Part shown: positions 25,287-37,081 of the stretch, in pieces | Layout of the letters: each line of letters opens with the position of its first letter | Numbering within the stretch: the stretch's first letter is position 1 | Assembly: GCF_901000735.1 (NCBI RefSeq) | Contig: NC_081545.1 | Coordinates: forward strand, 32,915,634 to 32,979,633 | Source: Corylus avellana | Lineage: Eukaryota; Streptophyta; Magnoliopsida; Fagales; Betulaceae | DNA: 64,000 nucleotides | Reading direction: 5' to 3' | Notes under the pieces: generated by a model | What the model saw: only the letters and a program-made list of their open reading frames with translations | Told to the model about the DNA's origin: nothing | Databases searched by the model: none | Program-made: the position numbers and the translations under genes

Positions 25287-25754
25287 ATGAAATAATAAAT
25301 TTTCTCCAAACTAGTATGAAGGAAATATCATTCAACCCATTTAAAATAGTGCCAAGTGTCTATAAACATTTAAAACGTTAATCTAAGATAGTAAACTGCC
25401 ATTAATGATCTTAAGAATTTAAATGTTTATAAACACGTGACATTATTTTAAATGGGTTGGATGATATTTCATCGGACAAAGTTTTCCTTTAAACTGGGTT
25501 TGAGAAATTTCTTTCAACCTAGTTTATAAAAGTGACACGTGTTTCTTTTTTTAATAATATGTGAGATGCAGATGAATTTTTAATAAAATTTATTTCAACT
25601 TTGTCCTTACTATTAAAAAAATATGTGCATCTCACATGCTCAAGGGGCGTATGTCACTTTTATAGACTAAATTGAAGGAAATTCTTCCAACCCAGTTTAG
25701 AGAAAAACTTTATCGTATTTCTTCTAGACTAATTTGAAGAAAATTTATGTCCTA
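25287..25754. mobile_element. Nested fold-back elements (MITE within MITE)
   Basis: Three levels of inverted repetition can be read. An inner pair has AACCCATTTAAAATAGTG (about 25334) mirrored at 25418-25475. A second pair has TTTATAAAAGTGACACG (about 25525) mirrored by ATGTCACTTTTATAGACTAA (about 25650). An outer pair has AAATTTTCTCCAAACTAG (about 25298) mirrored by CTAATTTGAAGAAAATTTAT (about 25730). The most economical reading is two small elements inserted in or beside an older third. No coding capacity. Confidence 0.6.
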
Positions 25755-25759
25755 AATTT

Positions 25760-27590
25760 TCGTAGTCTGTGGTGGAAAGCACCCCTTCTTTCCTCTTTTG
25801 TCTAGAAAACTTCTATCCATCCTTTTTTTTTTAATCTGAACTTCTATCCATCCTTCATTATTCATCCATAGCCGTGAATTGAAATGCAAATAACTACAAA
25901 AGCTAATTTATATAAATTGGTTAAAATTTCATATGGGTAAAATAAAATGAATTGCAGAGTTATGGGTTAAATTTAAGATCAGACTGTTTTAAATTTTAGG
26001 AACGGAAATGGAACTTGGGCCAAATTTCAAATACGAAAAATGTATTTTAATTGGTTAAATATTTGTTTTTTTATTTAATTTGTTTGGTGAATACTAATTT
26101 TATTTGGATGAGAGTGTGATCTGATTTAAATTTAAGGTTAATTTTTTACTAATTCATATTTTTAGAAGTCTTGTATATTTTATTTTCTACGAGGAGCCTT
26201 TATAGTATAGTAACATTATTATATTCAAGTAGAGCGTGACTTCATTCTCCTTGTAAAGAGCGTGGAATTGTCTTAATTTTCCCGTCGGTGGTTTCCCGCA
26301 ATCTTATTGGCGCGGAATCTAATTCGAGAGATTGGGTTCGCTTTAGAAAAAAAAAAAAAAAAAACTCTATAGTAACCATACTAACCGACTCTTCCTCCTT
26401 TTTCATTTTTTTTACCCAAAAAAATCAAAACCTTGACAATTAATTAACTAATTACTTAATTTTTTTTGTAAAACACTCACAATTAGATATAGTTAGCTTA
26501 AATATACTTTAATTTTTTTTTTTAAAAAAAAAATTGCCAACCATAAAACTTTTAGAAGTAGCCAGTCACTCACTTTTGGACCACCCACGACGAATGAAAA
26601 AAAAATTGTCAACCATAAAACTTTTAGAAGTGGCCAATCACCCACCTTTGGACCACCCACGACGCATGAAATATGATAATTATAACAATTTTTGTGTGAT
26701 AGTTGAAAATAACAAAAAAAAAAAAAAAGAGCTATGCAAATTTTTTTTTTTAGGCTAACGTGACAAGTCCATGTCACACTACCACGCAATGCAAAAGAGA
26801 GAATATGTAAATGCTACATGTACAGGTAGCATTACTCTTCGGTTTTCTAAAACATAATTTTGTCCTTAAAGTAATGTAACAAACAAAGCACTAATTCCTA
26901 GTATGTTTGGGGGGTTTGGGTTACCAAGCTGAATGTAGATTTTCTTACATGCCATATCATTAAAATTGGTATATATGCATCAGGATTAAAATGATCTATT
27001 TAAGAAAAATTGATGGACAGATTAACAAGAAATATTTTTGATGAAAGAAACTAAAATTTGGATAATTTTTTAGGAACCAAAGATATACTTCCATCTATTT
27101 AAATTTAAGCGATTTATTTATCTTATTATGCAAAAAATGAATTTGTTAATTGATTTTTCTCCATTCAATATCCCTAATAGAGTTATTAAATTGCATACCT
27201 CAAATTCGAATGTCGAACAATATAATTATGAGTAATGCTGTTTAATAGATTATTTAATAATTATGATGATGTGGTAGTAAAAATCAGTATTTTGATCAAA
27301 AACAATTTGTAAAATAGAAAAATCAATGACTGATTTTCATTGACACATGATAGTAATATTCTAAATAGCACGTCTCTCTATATTTATAGACCTTAAAAAT
27401 ATATATATTTGTTTATTTCAACATTAATGGACCAATGGTTTAACCAATTATATCGAAATTACATCTTAAAAAAACAAAATTATATCGAAATTACATGTTG
27501 TACGCACGCGCTCTATTCTGCGTGGGATTTGCACATTCGATCGAGACACTAGGACTTATCGACAGAAGCAACATAAAAAGAAGTTTTGGT
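25760..27590. other. Gene-free DNA before the RRM gene
   Basis: No coding exon is supported. It contains the 72-base tandem pair listed separately, poly-A/poly-T tracts and a slightly GC-richer strip at 26280-26345 without a recognisable frame. Confidence 0.4.
26533..26676. repeat. Tandem pair of a 72-base unit
   Basis: Two head-to-tail copies (26533-26604 and 26605-26676) share words such as AACCATAAAACTTTTAGAAG and TTTGGACCACCCACGACG, with a few substitutions. Both begin beside an A tract. This looks like a local slippage or unequal-exchange duplication. Confidence 0.85.
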
Positions 27591-27599
27591 TGGTTGCCA

Positions 27600-28860
27600 G
27601 AATGTTCATCTTCCTCCACTGTCTCTCTCTCTTAGAGGTGCTCACCTCTAATCAAGAACAGGTACGTGCAAAGGATAATTTCCTAAAATTCACAATGTTA
27701 GATTTATTGGGTTTGCAATCTTCCTCAGTTCGTGCTGTTTCTGGTTCCAGAAACCTTTAAATGAGTTCAGAATTTGTATGACTTTGTATTTTGGAATATT
27801 CTATACCCAGCATCAAGAGCTGTTTGTTTTCCTTTTCCTCTTCGTGGTACTGCCCTGATTTTAATTCTTGTAGTCTTATGTACGTTTTATTGTGACAATT
27901 TGGTCTGTGTTTTGTCATTTAGTTTTTACTATATCATTAGCTTAATGATGCTGTTAAGTTTCAAGTAAAACAAACTTTTCCGGACCAATTTAAGTGATGT
28001 GAGATCATTTTGTTGTGAAAAGTGGGATCTCTAAAGCTTGGATTTTCCTTTTTTAAGTTTTTCAATAACCCTCCCTTTTGGGAACCCATTTGTTTCCAAA
28101 CTATTATTCAAACTCAACTTGTCCCTAATTCCCCTATCCCAAAGATTACTTGGATAAATGCAAGCCCTCTTTTTCTGTTAAAAGGCACTATGGTCGTTTT
28201 AGTGAGGTTGAATTCTCTAACTTAAGTCACGCCAGCAGTCTCACTTTAACCAAAGTTCAATCCTTTTCCCGCTTGCATTGTTTGACTTGCTTTGATGCTT
28301 CTAATTCAAGTCAAGCTTTTGCCTTTAAGAATTGGCATGCTACTGCATATTATGATGGCCCCAGGGTTTTCTCTTCCTTTAATTCTGGATCGTTTATAAT
28401 TAAAAATCCCATGTGCCGATCAGTTAATAAGGCTACAGGTGGTATTTACTTTGAATTTACATCTAACCCAGAATAAAAGTTCAGGTTTTCAGTGGAAGCC
28501 TCATATTATACTCACTAGATGTTAGAAGCATCCAGTTATATGGGTCATCATAGACTATGTGCTCATGCAAGGGATTGATAAGAACATGGGACCACTAAGT
28601 TATGGACCTCACTCACCACAGAAAGGGATCGATCCTGCCCGAGATGATAATGTCTTCTATCTCTTTCTGATATCTTTCTTATCCTTAATGTTTGTTCCTG
28701 AAAAATATGGCCTTATAATGAAAAATCAAAAGTAATGAAATGCAATGCCTTCATCATTGTTAAGTGTTGAAGTAACCAAAATGATTCTTATGTGATCAGT
28801 TACCTTTTATTGAACTAAGGTGCTGAAATTTTGTTTCATTTTGCTTTTTTTACTTTCCAG
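27600..28860 (+). other. Probable 5' untranslated exon and leader intron of the RRM gene
   Basis: A CT-rich leader (TCTTCCTCCACTGTCTCTC) ends in AATCAAGAACAG followed by the donor GTACGTG at 27662. A good acceptor, TTTTTTACTTTCCAG, lies at 28846-28860, 43 bases before the start codon at 28904. An intron of about 1.2 kb in the leader is therefore likely. This is inferred from splice signals and position. Confidence 0.45.
28150..28476 (+). pseudogene. Unidentified coding-like relic inside the leader intron of the RRM gene
   Basis: One frame stays open for 108 codons in otherwise AT-rich intron DNA. The translation is rich in Ser, Phe and basic residues with few acidic residues in its first part (SFSVKRHYGRFSEVEFSN), resembling an organelle-targeting N-terminus. 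There is no ATG at the start of the frame, and other frames upstream look like a continuation broken by shifts. A possible donor (ACAG then GTGGTA) occurs at 28437. I do not recognise the protein. It could be an alternative exon, a relic of another gene or chance. Confidence 0.25.
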
Positions 28861-28903
28861 ATTCATTCAAATCCAAGTTTTTTCTTTGTTAAATTTCGAA
28901 ACC

Positions 28904-31531
28904 ATGTACCCTGGTTACACTGCTGAAGTTACAAGCTTATCTCCTAAAGCAACAGAGAAGGATGTTTACGATTTTTTTGCTTACTGTGGTGCGATCGAGC
29001 AAGTTGAAATTTTCAGGTACAACTCACCTACCCTGCTTCTAGTTGCTGAAAATAAATTCACTTACCAATTCAATCTCCATAATGATGGTTTGGTCATGAT
29101 TACATTTGGATTTTTGTCCAAGCTGTACAGAAACAATACAAAACAGCAAAGCCATTGTGCAACTTGAAATTGATTCTATTATGCTTGTACGGAACACAAG
29201 TACAATGAATTTTACTTGCCCTTCACATCTTCATAATCTAGGATGGGGTCATCAAAGGCATGGAAGCTATCACCATAATTTATGGAGAACTATGAATTTT
29301 AAGATTGCATGACATGAAAAGTGAATTATACATTTGCCTTTCAGTTCTCATTTTATGTACCAATGTCCACAACTGCCCCATTACTCACATTGATGCTAGT
29401 GTAAAATGATGATAAATTCTCCATTTGATGAATAAGTTTGCCCCTAAATCAATAATGTTCTTCCTTGCACCCAATTTAACTAAGCAAAACAGATAAAAAA
29501 AAGTGTACAAATCTGTAATTTTACAAGTATCTAACCACAATTTTTTTTGGCAAGCTTTCAAATTATCTTATTTTTTCCTCCATCCATTTGATGACCAAAA
29601 GGAATATACCTGATTTCTAGAAACTCTTAAAAAATTTAGCTAGAGTTCTTTATAGCAACCATAACTATAAACTCCCTTAACTTCCAGAAACTCCCCTGTT
29701 GATTCTATGCAGATAAGGTGAAATAGAAAACAAAACATAGAAAAGAAAAAAAAAATAAACTGCACAAAGATTTACGTGGTTTGAAGTTGTGCTTACATCC
29801 ATGGGAGAGAGATCGTTTTCACTATATCATATTTGTGAGGCATAAGTTCTATAGCACTAATTGAACACATATTAGTAACCTTAATAGGAATTATGACATC
29901 TGTCTGATTTCGAAGTTGCTTTCTTTGTTAAAAAAACAGATCTGGTGAATCTGCTTGTACTGCATATGTGACATTTAAAGATGCTTATGCTCTGGGAACT
30001 GCTGTTTTGCTCAGTGTAAGTTGCTTTGCAAACTCTCTGGGAAGAAATCAGTACTTAATATTGTTATGGGAACAAAATAGTGGCCTATTTGTGTACTTAC
30101 ATGGATACTTCAGTTATTGCCTCCCTCAAACCTGTTGTCTTTATTTTTTTGGTGGATTTGCAACAAGAGCTTTTGTTTGATAATAATACCATTTTGAGTG
30201 TGCTCAGTATTGTATTATATGACTTAGACATTGTACCAAGGGAGTCTGGAATTTAAGCCAGAGACAGTCTTAGAAAGTCAATGTGTTCATGTCTCGTTGA
30301 GAATATTTTAGAATTTATTTTGTATGACACCCAAGGATATTCTCAGATATAGGTATCCCTCGTTCTACTTACCAATCAACAATATTCAAGTTCTCCAGAG
30401 AATCAACTCAGAATTAGCAAGTGGCAATAGTTGCTTCTCATTTGAAGTGCATGCACTCATATTCAGAGATATCTTTGATATAAGTCATTCATTGGTACAT
30501 AACAAAATTGACTTTTCATGGGGTGTTGAATTATGCTAAATTGAAAATCCCACATGCAATCAGTGAACATTAACTCATCCATAAATCGTAACTATCTGAT
30601 GTTTCACAGAGCAATTGATTTGCATTGTTCAATTTTGTGCGTTACAGGGAGCCACCATTTTAGATCAATGTGTATGCATACAAAGTTGGGGAACATATAC
30701 AGATGAATCTGATCCTTGGAATATTTCATCATGGATGCCTGAAGATGATTCTAGCTCAACAGTATGCATCGTTCCTTTTGCTGGCTGTAGGAGTTGGTTG
30801 CATGCTTCGTTCATTACATAAATTATATTTCACAGGATAAGGTTTTCTCTATAGAACATCTCAACTTGGATACTCATCATAGGAATACAGGATGGAGATC
30901 AAAATTGTTGCTATAAGAAATTCATAAGATGGCCAGGTTTGGTGGACTTGCTACTTGGTAGACTGCTTTTAGCAGATTGTGAAATGGGGACCCTGCATTT
31001 TAATTTTCCACTATGTGCATTACTTTGCATTTTTAACTGTTCTGTTAAGCTAAAATTGTTTAGTTTTAGCAGGCTTTTCATATGGGACAATGCACCTCCA
31101 CCCGGGGAGAAGCTGTAACAGTGGCTCAGGAAGTTGTTAAGACAATGTTAGCCAAAGGATATGTTCTGGGCAAAGATGCATTAATCAAGGCCAAAGCCTT
31201 TGACGAGTCCAGTGGAGTCTCAGCTACCGCCGCAGCTAAGGTTGCTGAGCTTAGCAATAGAATAGGGCTTACCGATCAGATTTATGCTGGCATGGAAGTT
31301 TTTAAGTCTGTGGATGATAAGTACCATGTTTCAGATATCACCAAGTCTGCCGCAACTGTCACTGGGACAGCAGCTATAGTCGCAGCGAGGGTTACGGGGA
31401 AAGCAGCCATTGCAGCAGGTACCGCTGTAGCCAACAGCAGCTACTTTGCCAAAGGAGCGCTTTGGGTTTCAGACATGTTGAATCGTGCAGCCAAAGCTGC
31501 AGCTGATTTGGGTAGCCATGATAGTAAATAA
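28904..31531 (+). CDS. RRM protein of the BPA1 (binding partner of ACD11) type, 4 coding exons
   Basis: The protein has a single N-terminal RRM-like fold and a long Ala-rich C-terminal region, the layout of BPA1 and BPA1-like proteins, which bind the sphingolipid-transfer protein ACD11 and influence cell death and defence. Exons are 28904-29016, 29940-30015, 30648-30761 and 31070 (or 31073)-31531; phases join and introns are GT-AG. Length is about 254 aa. The RRM part starts MYPGYTAEVTSLSPKATEKD and continues through VYDFFAYCGAIEQVEIF and CTAYVTFKDAYALGTAVLLS. The last exon carries MGQCTSTRGEAVTVAQEVVK and repeats of Ala/Gly/Val (ATVTGTAAIVAARVTGKAAI), probably amphipathic helices. The last acceptor is a TAGCAG tandem, so the protein may vary by one Gln. 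RNA binding is not certain, because RNP aromatic residues are only partly present. Confidence 0.88.
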
Positions 31532-33523
31532 GTACATTTAGTTTGCTTTACCCTTTGTTGTTGTACACAAACAGATAAAATTGCATGTCGTAAGACAGGC
31601 ACAACCCTTGAACAATAACAAGGCATGTCTCTTCAAACATTCATGGTATTTGGTCCCTTGAATTTCTGGTGTGAGCGTAGACCGCTGTCTGCTTTGTGAG
31701 GACCACGATGCAAATGTTATGTGACCCTTTGAGCCATTTGACTCATCTTTCAGGTTGCCATGGACCGCGGGTTCAACGGCACCAGTCATGCCAAGCACCT
31801 TGCCGACGTGCTTGTCTTGAGCCCGTGACGCCCGGCAAGCCCACTAGATAGAAAGCCAAGGCAGTTGACTTCTCTGCATCCAGGAATGTTTGATAACGAC
31901 ATGAAATGTGATTAAAATTCTTCCACTTACCCTTGTGATTTGATACGGCGTATCCATATTTTTGGGTTTTCAATTCTTTTCCAATCATATTTCTTATTAT
32001 ATTCAGTTAATCCAATTTATAATAATTTCTATCCAAATAATTGATTGGGGTACAGAGTTGTAGGTAGAGAAGTAGAGATGCGGGTGAGTGTCTGCGGTTA
32101 TGAGCTCGTATGATTAATTTTCCTTTATGTTTTAATAAACTTTGAAGTATTTGATTAAATCAATTGGATATGACGTGAAATAGGATTAGAAAGATTGACA
32201 ATCCAAAAGATTGGTGCATTGAGTAATATTACATACTACTATGTTCTAGACTCAGTCTATTAAACTGACATCTATCTTTAGAGCATATGACATCTGTCTA
32301 TTAAACTGATATATGTCTTTAAAGCATGTGCTTTTTGTATGCATATTTAGAAATACATGTGAAAATTATATTATTTAAAGATAAATGTCAGTTTACTAGA
32401 TTCTTTTTTTTTTTAATTTTTTTTTTTTTTTTTTTATGTTAAGATATGTCACACTTGATAAAGTGAATTGAGTGCTACTTTTGAAAGTCCAAGTTGAAGA
32501 AGGCAGCTTCATAATGCCACACTGCTTTCCTCCACATGTCAACTACTTTTTAATTTTCAAATCTTCCTACTTGGCTGCCAACTACACATGCATATATATC
32601 ATCAACCTATTTCGCATCCTTCTCCAATCACCCTTGCCGCGTTTCATCACCGTCTGTACAACCCAACGAACTTCTTAATTGCGTAACACTTTCACAATAT
32701 AAATAAATAAAAGAAACCCTTAAGTCATGTGCTAATAATAATTGCCATTTAAACTCACGTCTATTATTTTATTGCCTTTGCAAACTATATATTAATTCAA
32801 AGTATAAGACCAAACCTCCATTTCTAACCCTAATTAGTTCTTTAATAAAGTTAGTAAATTCGCGTAAAGTTGACCCTATTGTCAATTTTTGCCATTTTCA
32901 GACAACTCCCTTTGAGTTTTGACACTGTAAACATCTCCGGGACTGTAAGCACTTACTGATTATTTCAATTATTTGTTAGGGAGAATCCGACATTATGGAC
33001 TGGTTTTTTCCAAATGGATTTCAATGCGACAACCATAATTGATCCATTTCCATCAAGAAGTGGTGGTTGGATTACAACCAAATTGAAACCTGTAGGTGAT
33101 GCCATAACCTTAGAGATAATGAAACTATGTTGTGAAGCATATCATTGTTTTCTTCCTCTTAATTGGTAAGCTGATTTTGATATGATTAGATGGGCAAAGT
33201 GTCATGTAGCCTATAACCTATTTATGATTTTGTTGGCTCAAGGCCCTTATGAATTTGAATGAAGTAACATGATTGAAAGGAGAAATGAGCAGGTGAAGAA
33301 ATATATGTTCATTTTTGGCTCTTACTCTTTGAATCATTTATGTGTCCCTTAGCAGCTCCACCCTATGCAAATGGATATCTAGCTCCATCTTCTCCCATAA
33401 TAATCAAGTGCCTCATCTGAAAACCATAGTGCGCCACCCTATCTATATAAAAATACTCTTTATTAGATTAAAAAAAAAATTCAGAAAAAGTAAGTCATTT
33501 TTTATTGGAGGATATAGGTGTTT

Positions 33524-33554
<31 letters not shown>

Positions 33555-34960
33555 TTGGACCGGGAAATAGATACATTACAACTCAAATGGTAAATTGGAC
33601 AGACATTGCAAAAAAGATGATAATTAAAGGGAGATAAATGTAGTTAACCTAAAAATATAACTGTCCGGCTTGGTTCTTGTTTTTCGAAGAGGTGATTACT
33701 GAAATCAACAATATTTATTTATTTTTTCATTTCAGTAAGAATAATTAAGTCATTGAAAACAATCATATTTGTAAGTTTATTTATTTATTTGAAAATGATA
33801 TTTAAAATACTTTCTAGAAACACAACCAGACTTGTCAAATTCAGATTGATGCTTGGAAGCCAAAAGAAATAGTCTTCAGGTTGAAATTCTGAAGCCGAGG
33901 TCAGCAGTGAACATTATTTAATTTTTTCTGGGGAAGCATTGAGCTCTTCTTCGCCCACTTGACCATGTCACTTTGTCATTCTTCCTCTAATCCCTGGTCT
34001 TCTGGTCACTCGCCGACATTGACCAAGACATGTTCTTCACCTAATTTGGATATCAGTCTTCACCATTTTTCCTTTTTAAGTGTTCTCCAATATAATCAAT
34101 GAATATTAATATAAATAATGAATTCCAAAAGGTTGGTCCAATAATATTGCTCACCGCCGCTAAGTAATGCAGCCAAACTACTATTCATATAAATAACAAG
34201 GAACAGCATTTTTTAAATCATGGAGCAAGATTTTCATGCTTTTATAATTTGCTTTCTTTCTGCCCTTTTTATGTGTACAGAGTGCACTTGCAATGGTTTC
34301 AATCATGCTTCAAAAGCCACTTTAGTCTTTTAGTACATCATTGTATACCATATAGTAAGGATTGTCATTTCCCGAACGGCTTTGTCCGAATTTCAAAGAA
34401 TTTGGACAGAAAATGCGAGAAGGGTGATTAGGCTTTCTCATTTTCTGCCGAAATTTTTGAAATTTGGATAGAAAATTAAAGGAGTCTAAATCCATATTAT
34501 AGTCTCATAGACTTGCATTGTTCCTCTTCCTCACGAATCCCACATGAAATTGGTCATGGCCTCAATCAAAGCCGTGGTGAGTGGTGCCAACCTTTTAGAA
34601 AACCGATGGTTTGCAAGAAGAAGAAAAGGAGGATGAGCTGCTGCTGAGATGATGCACATTTTGATGTAGTATCTTTTAATTCACATGGAAAGGAGAAAAA
34701 GTATACAAAGCCCTGTTTTGCTTTCTGAAAACAAAATATAAAGTATACAATAGCCCTTACAACAACTCATTGATCGAGGTTGAGGAAACCTGCTTTAGAA
34801 CAACCTTATTCACCCTCTCCTGCTACTACAGTTTTTTTTTTCTTTCTCATTGATCTCCAATCAAACAATAACAAACTCTACTGTACAACAAACAACTCAC
34901 CAAAAAGCAAAAAAGATGGACACAAAATTGGAAAAAGTGCCTTGTTAATCAGCCTGTAAA
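31532..34960. other. Intergenic DNA between the RRM and glutaredoxin genes (convergent)
   Basis: The two flanking genes point towards each other, so both 3' ends lie here. A GC-rich block at about 31753-31850 stands out against AT-rich surroundings. Poly-T and poly-A tracts lie at 32404-32438 and 33521-33554. No further coding exon is supported. Confidence 0.45.
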
Positions 34961-34961
34961 A

Positions 34962-36299
34962 CTAAAAGCAACAAATGGGGCATCGTATTAGCCCATTTTC
35001 ATTGCAATCAGGGCAACGCTGGAATCCATACTCACCCTCCTCACCCCCTTCTTCTTTTTCTTCTTCTTCTTCTTCTTCTTGTTCTTCTGCTTCTTCTTCT
35101 TCTTCATCTGTTTCTGCTTCTTTTTCTTCATAGTAAATTTTACAACTACCGGAGCAAGTCTCACAAGGCACAAACCTTATATCCCCACAAGCCTCGCAAA
35201 CAAGACCACCGCCCTGGCCACCATCATCCACCCTTTCGCAACACTCTAACAGCTTCTCGAGCTGGCCATCCTCGTGCAATCGCCGGATTTCTTCAGCCCC
35301 GCCGATGTATTTTTTACCCAGAAACACCCTCGGCAAGCCTCCGCCGCTAAACCCTTCACCCATTACCTCTTTCAGCTCCTCCTTGAATCCCGAATGCATT
35401 GACACGTCACGCTCGTCGACTCGGATTCCAAGGCCTTTTATGATCACCCTGACATGGCAACAGTCCTCGTACGTCTTCCGCACCCCACGGAGGCTGGTGA
35501 AATACAAAACGACCTTGTCGTTCCCGCATTTGTACCCATTACCGACAGTACCGTTTACCTTCGTTTCATTGCCGGCTTCTGCAAACACTTGTTGATGATG
35601 TTGTTTGTCATTGTCCAATGGCCGGAGATGAAATGGGTTATCGGATGGTAGCTCTTGGAGAGATTTTCTGAAGGTAGAAATTACTTCCGGATCGAAGTCG
35701 GAAATTACAGGCTCACCTTCTCCCATTTGAAGCCACATGGGCTTAGGCGAAGCCGCGCCGTTCTCTTGAAACCTTGATTTTGGGCGATCGAGCGGATTCT
35801 GAATCGGATTTGGATTTGGATTGCGAACAATATCAAACGAAAAGCTCCTGAGATGAAGTGGGGACCGGAGAGGACTAACGTCTTCAAGGCCTTCCATCAA
35901 TTCCCAAGCATTGATGGTCTCGGGCTCTCCTGGTGGGGTTCTAATCGGAGTCTTGGGTATAATTTTCGGGATTTTCTGTTCGATCATGTTCGACCACGTC
36001 TTGGCCTCGATTAGGCCGATCGTGAATTCCTTACTCTGCTTCTTCTCGTTCTCATCGACGTGGCCATTGTAGCAGCCATTGCCGTCGTTGAGATCGTCGG
36101 CGACGTCGATGATCTTGTTGTTGGAATGGTTGATTTGGTTGAGCGAGCCCAGTGTGGAGGAGGTGAGAGCGACGACATGGTAGCTATCGCCGCGGCTCTG
36201 CGGTGGGTGGTGGACGTGCATAGAGTAGCTTCTGGGAACAGGGGAATAGTGTCTCTGGCAGTGCCGGCATCGCTTTTGCTTCGAGCTTGCACAACCCAT
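34962..36299 (-). CDS. Glutaredoxin-domain protein with MGC N-terminus and C-terminal zinc-ribbon-like CxxC pairs
   Basis: This intronless gene encodes 445 aa of the plant family exemplified, as recalled, by At3g28850 and At5g39865. The start at 36297-36299 gives MGCASSKQKRCRHC, a strong N-myristoylation plus palmitoylation signal, so attachment to the plasma membrane is likely; an in-frame ATG 27 bases further upstream would bury this signal and is rejected. A disordered middle (about 40-250) contains phospho-site-like SPLRSP words. The glutaredoxin fold spans about 261-356 (VVLYFTSLRGVRKTYEDC, then LPRVFLGKKYIGGAEE). The usual CPYC redox pair is missing, as is normal for this family, so redox activity is doubtful. 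CxxC pairs at about 368-371, 379-382, 429-432 and 440-443 likely bind zinc. Between them lies a Glu-rich tract (about 390-422) encoded by a GAA/GAG microsatellite. Confidence 0.93.
   Translation of the reverse strand: MGCASSKQKRCRHCQRHYSPVPRSYSMHVHHPPQSRGDSYHVVALTSSTLGSLNQINHSNNKIIDVADDLNDGNGCYNGHVDENEKKQSKEFTIGLIEAKTWSNMIEQKIPKIIPKTPIRTPPGEPETINAWELMEGLEDVSPLRSPLHLRSFSFDIVRNPNPNPIQNPLDRPKSRFQENGAASPKPMWLQMGEGEPVISDFDPEVISTFRKSLQELPSDNPFHLRPLDNDKQHHQQVFAEAGNETKVNGTVGNGYKCGNDKVVLYFTSLRGVRKTYEDCCHVRVIIKGLGIRVDERDVSMHSGFKEELKEVMGEGFSGGGLPRVFLGKKYIGGAEEIRRLHEDGQLEKLLECCERVDDGGQGGGLVCEACGDIRFVPCETCSGSCKIYYEEKEAETDEEEEEAEEQEEEEEEEKEEGGEEGEYGFQRCPDCNENGLIRCPICCF
35040..35135 (-). repeat. GAA/GAG microsatellite coding for the Glu-rich tract
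   Basis: On the plus strand this reads as TTC/TTCT repeats. In the gene it encodes about 30 mostly Glu residues between the second and third CxxC pairs. Pure trinucleotide runs in coding DNA change length in steps of one residue, so alleles probably differ here. Confidence 0.85.
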
Positions 36300-37075
36300 T
36301 AGCCGCCCAACGCAAAAAATAATCAAGATTGGATTGGAATTTGGAAAGAAAGCAAAAGAGCAGGCGAAGGCCAGGAATTTGAACTAAAGAAGCGATTTTG
36401 AATGAATAGTATTATAATTGGGATTGGGAAATCAAACTAAAAAGAACATTCCCGTGTGAATGAGCTGAATGAATGGGTTGGGTTTTTTGTGGAGATTCAA
36501 TAAACAAAAGCACAGCTTCCAGGAAATGAAGATCAAATTTCGAAAAAGATAAGATAATTTTTACAACGGATAAAAAACCAAAACCTTTACCTTTATGTTC
36601 GCTATTAATAACGGACAGGCGAGTTCATTAAAACTCTTCAGCTCAGAAAATAGACATTGTGAAAGCAAATTCGAAACCGTCAAAGACCCAGTTTCGAATT
36701 TGGCTTCATTTAACTCGTACCAACGGATCTTCAATGAAAAGAAACCAAATTGTATGATCCCAAGAAATGCTCATGCAAAATTGAGAAGAAGAAGAAGAAG
36801 AAGATAAAGGCGGAGAAGAAATGGGCTTCGGCGATCTTGGAGTCTCCAAAGACCCCGTGACAATGATCAGAAAAGGATGTCCGTGAAAGGAAAATTCAAG
36901 AAGAGAAAAATGAGAGTGAAATGGAATTCCAAAGTCAAATAACGAGGGCGAAGAAGAAGAAGAAAAAGAAAGACCACTTCACCACTTACACACCCTCTGA
37001 TCCCACACGCTCTCTCTCTCTCTCTCTCTAAGACTCCATCTCTCTTCTAGAGAGAGAAACTTTTTGTATCGGAGG
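36300..37075 (-). promoter_or_regulatory. 5' leader and promoter region of the glutaredoxin-domain gene
   Basis: Upstream of the reverse-strand gene the DNA contains a (GAA)n run at about 36783-36801, another purine run at 36948-36975, and a (CT)n run at 37013-37030. Purine/pyrimidine-biased tracts like these are typical of plant leaders and core promoters. No clear TATA box was identified. No coding exon is supported in this interval. Confidence 0.35.
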
Positions 37076-37081
37076 GGACTA

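Noticed and set aside
34988..35173. Lys-rich reverse-strand frame of 61 codons
   Set aside because: It is the GAA microsatellite of the glutaredoxin-domain gene read in another frame.
36299..36326. Upstream in-frame start at 36326 for the glutaredoxin-domain protein
   Set aside because: It would add nine residues before MGCASSK and hide the myristoylation signal that defines the family.
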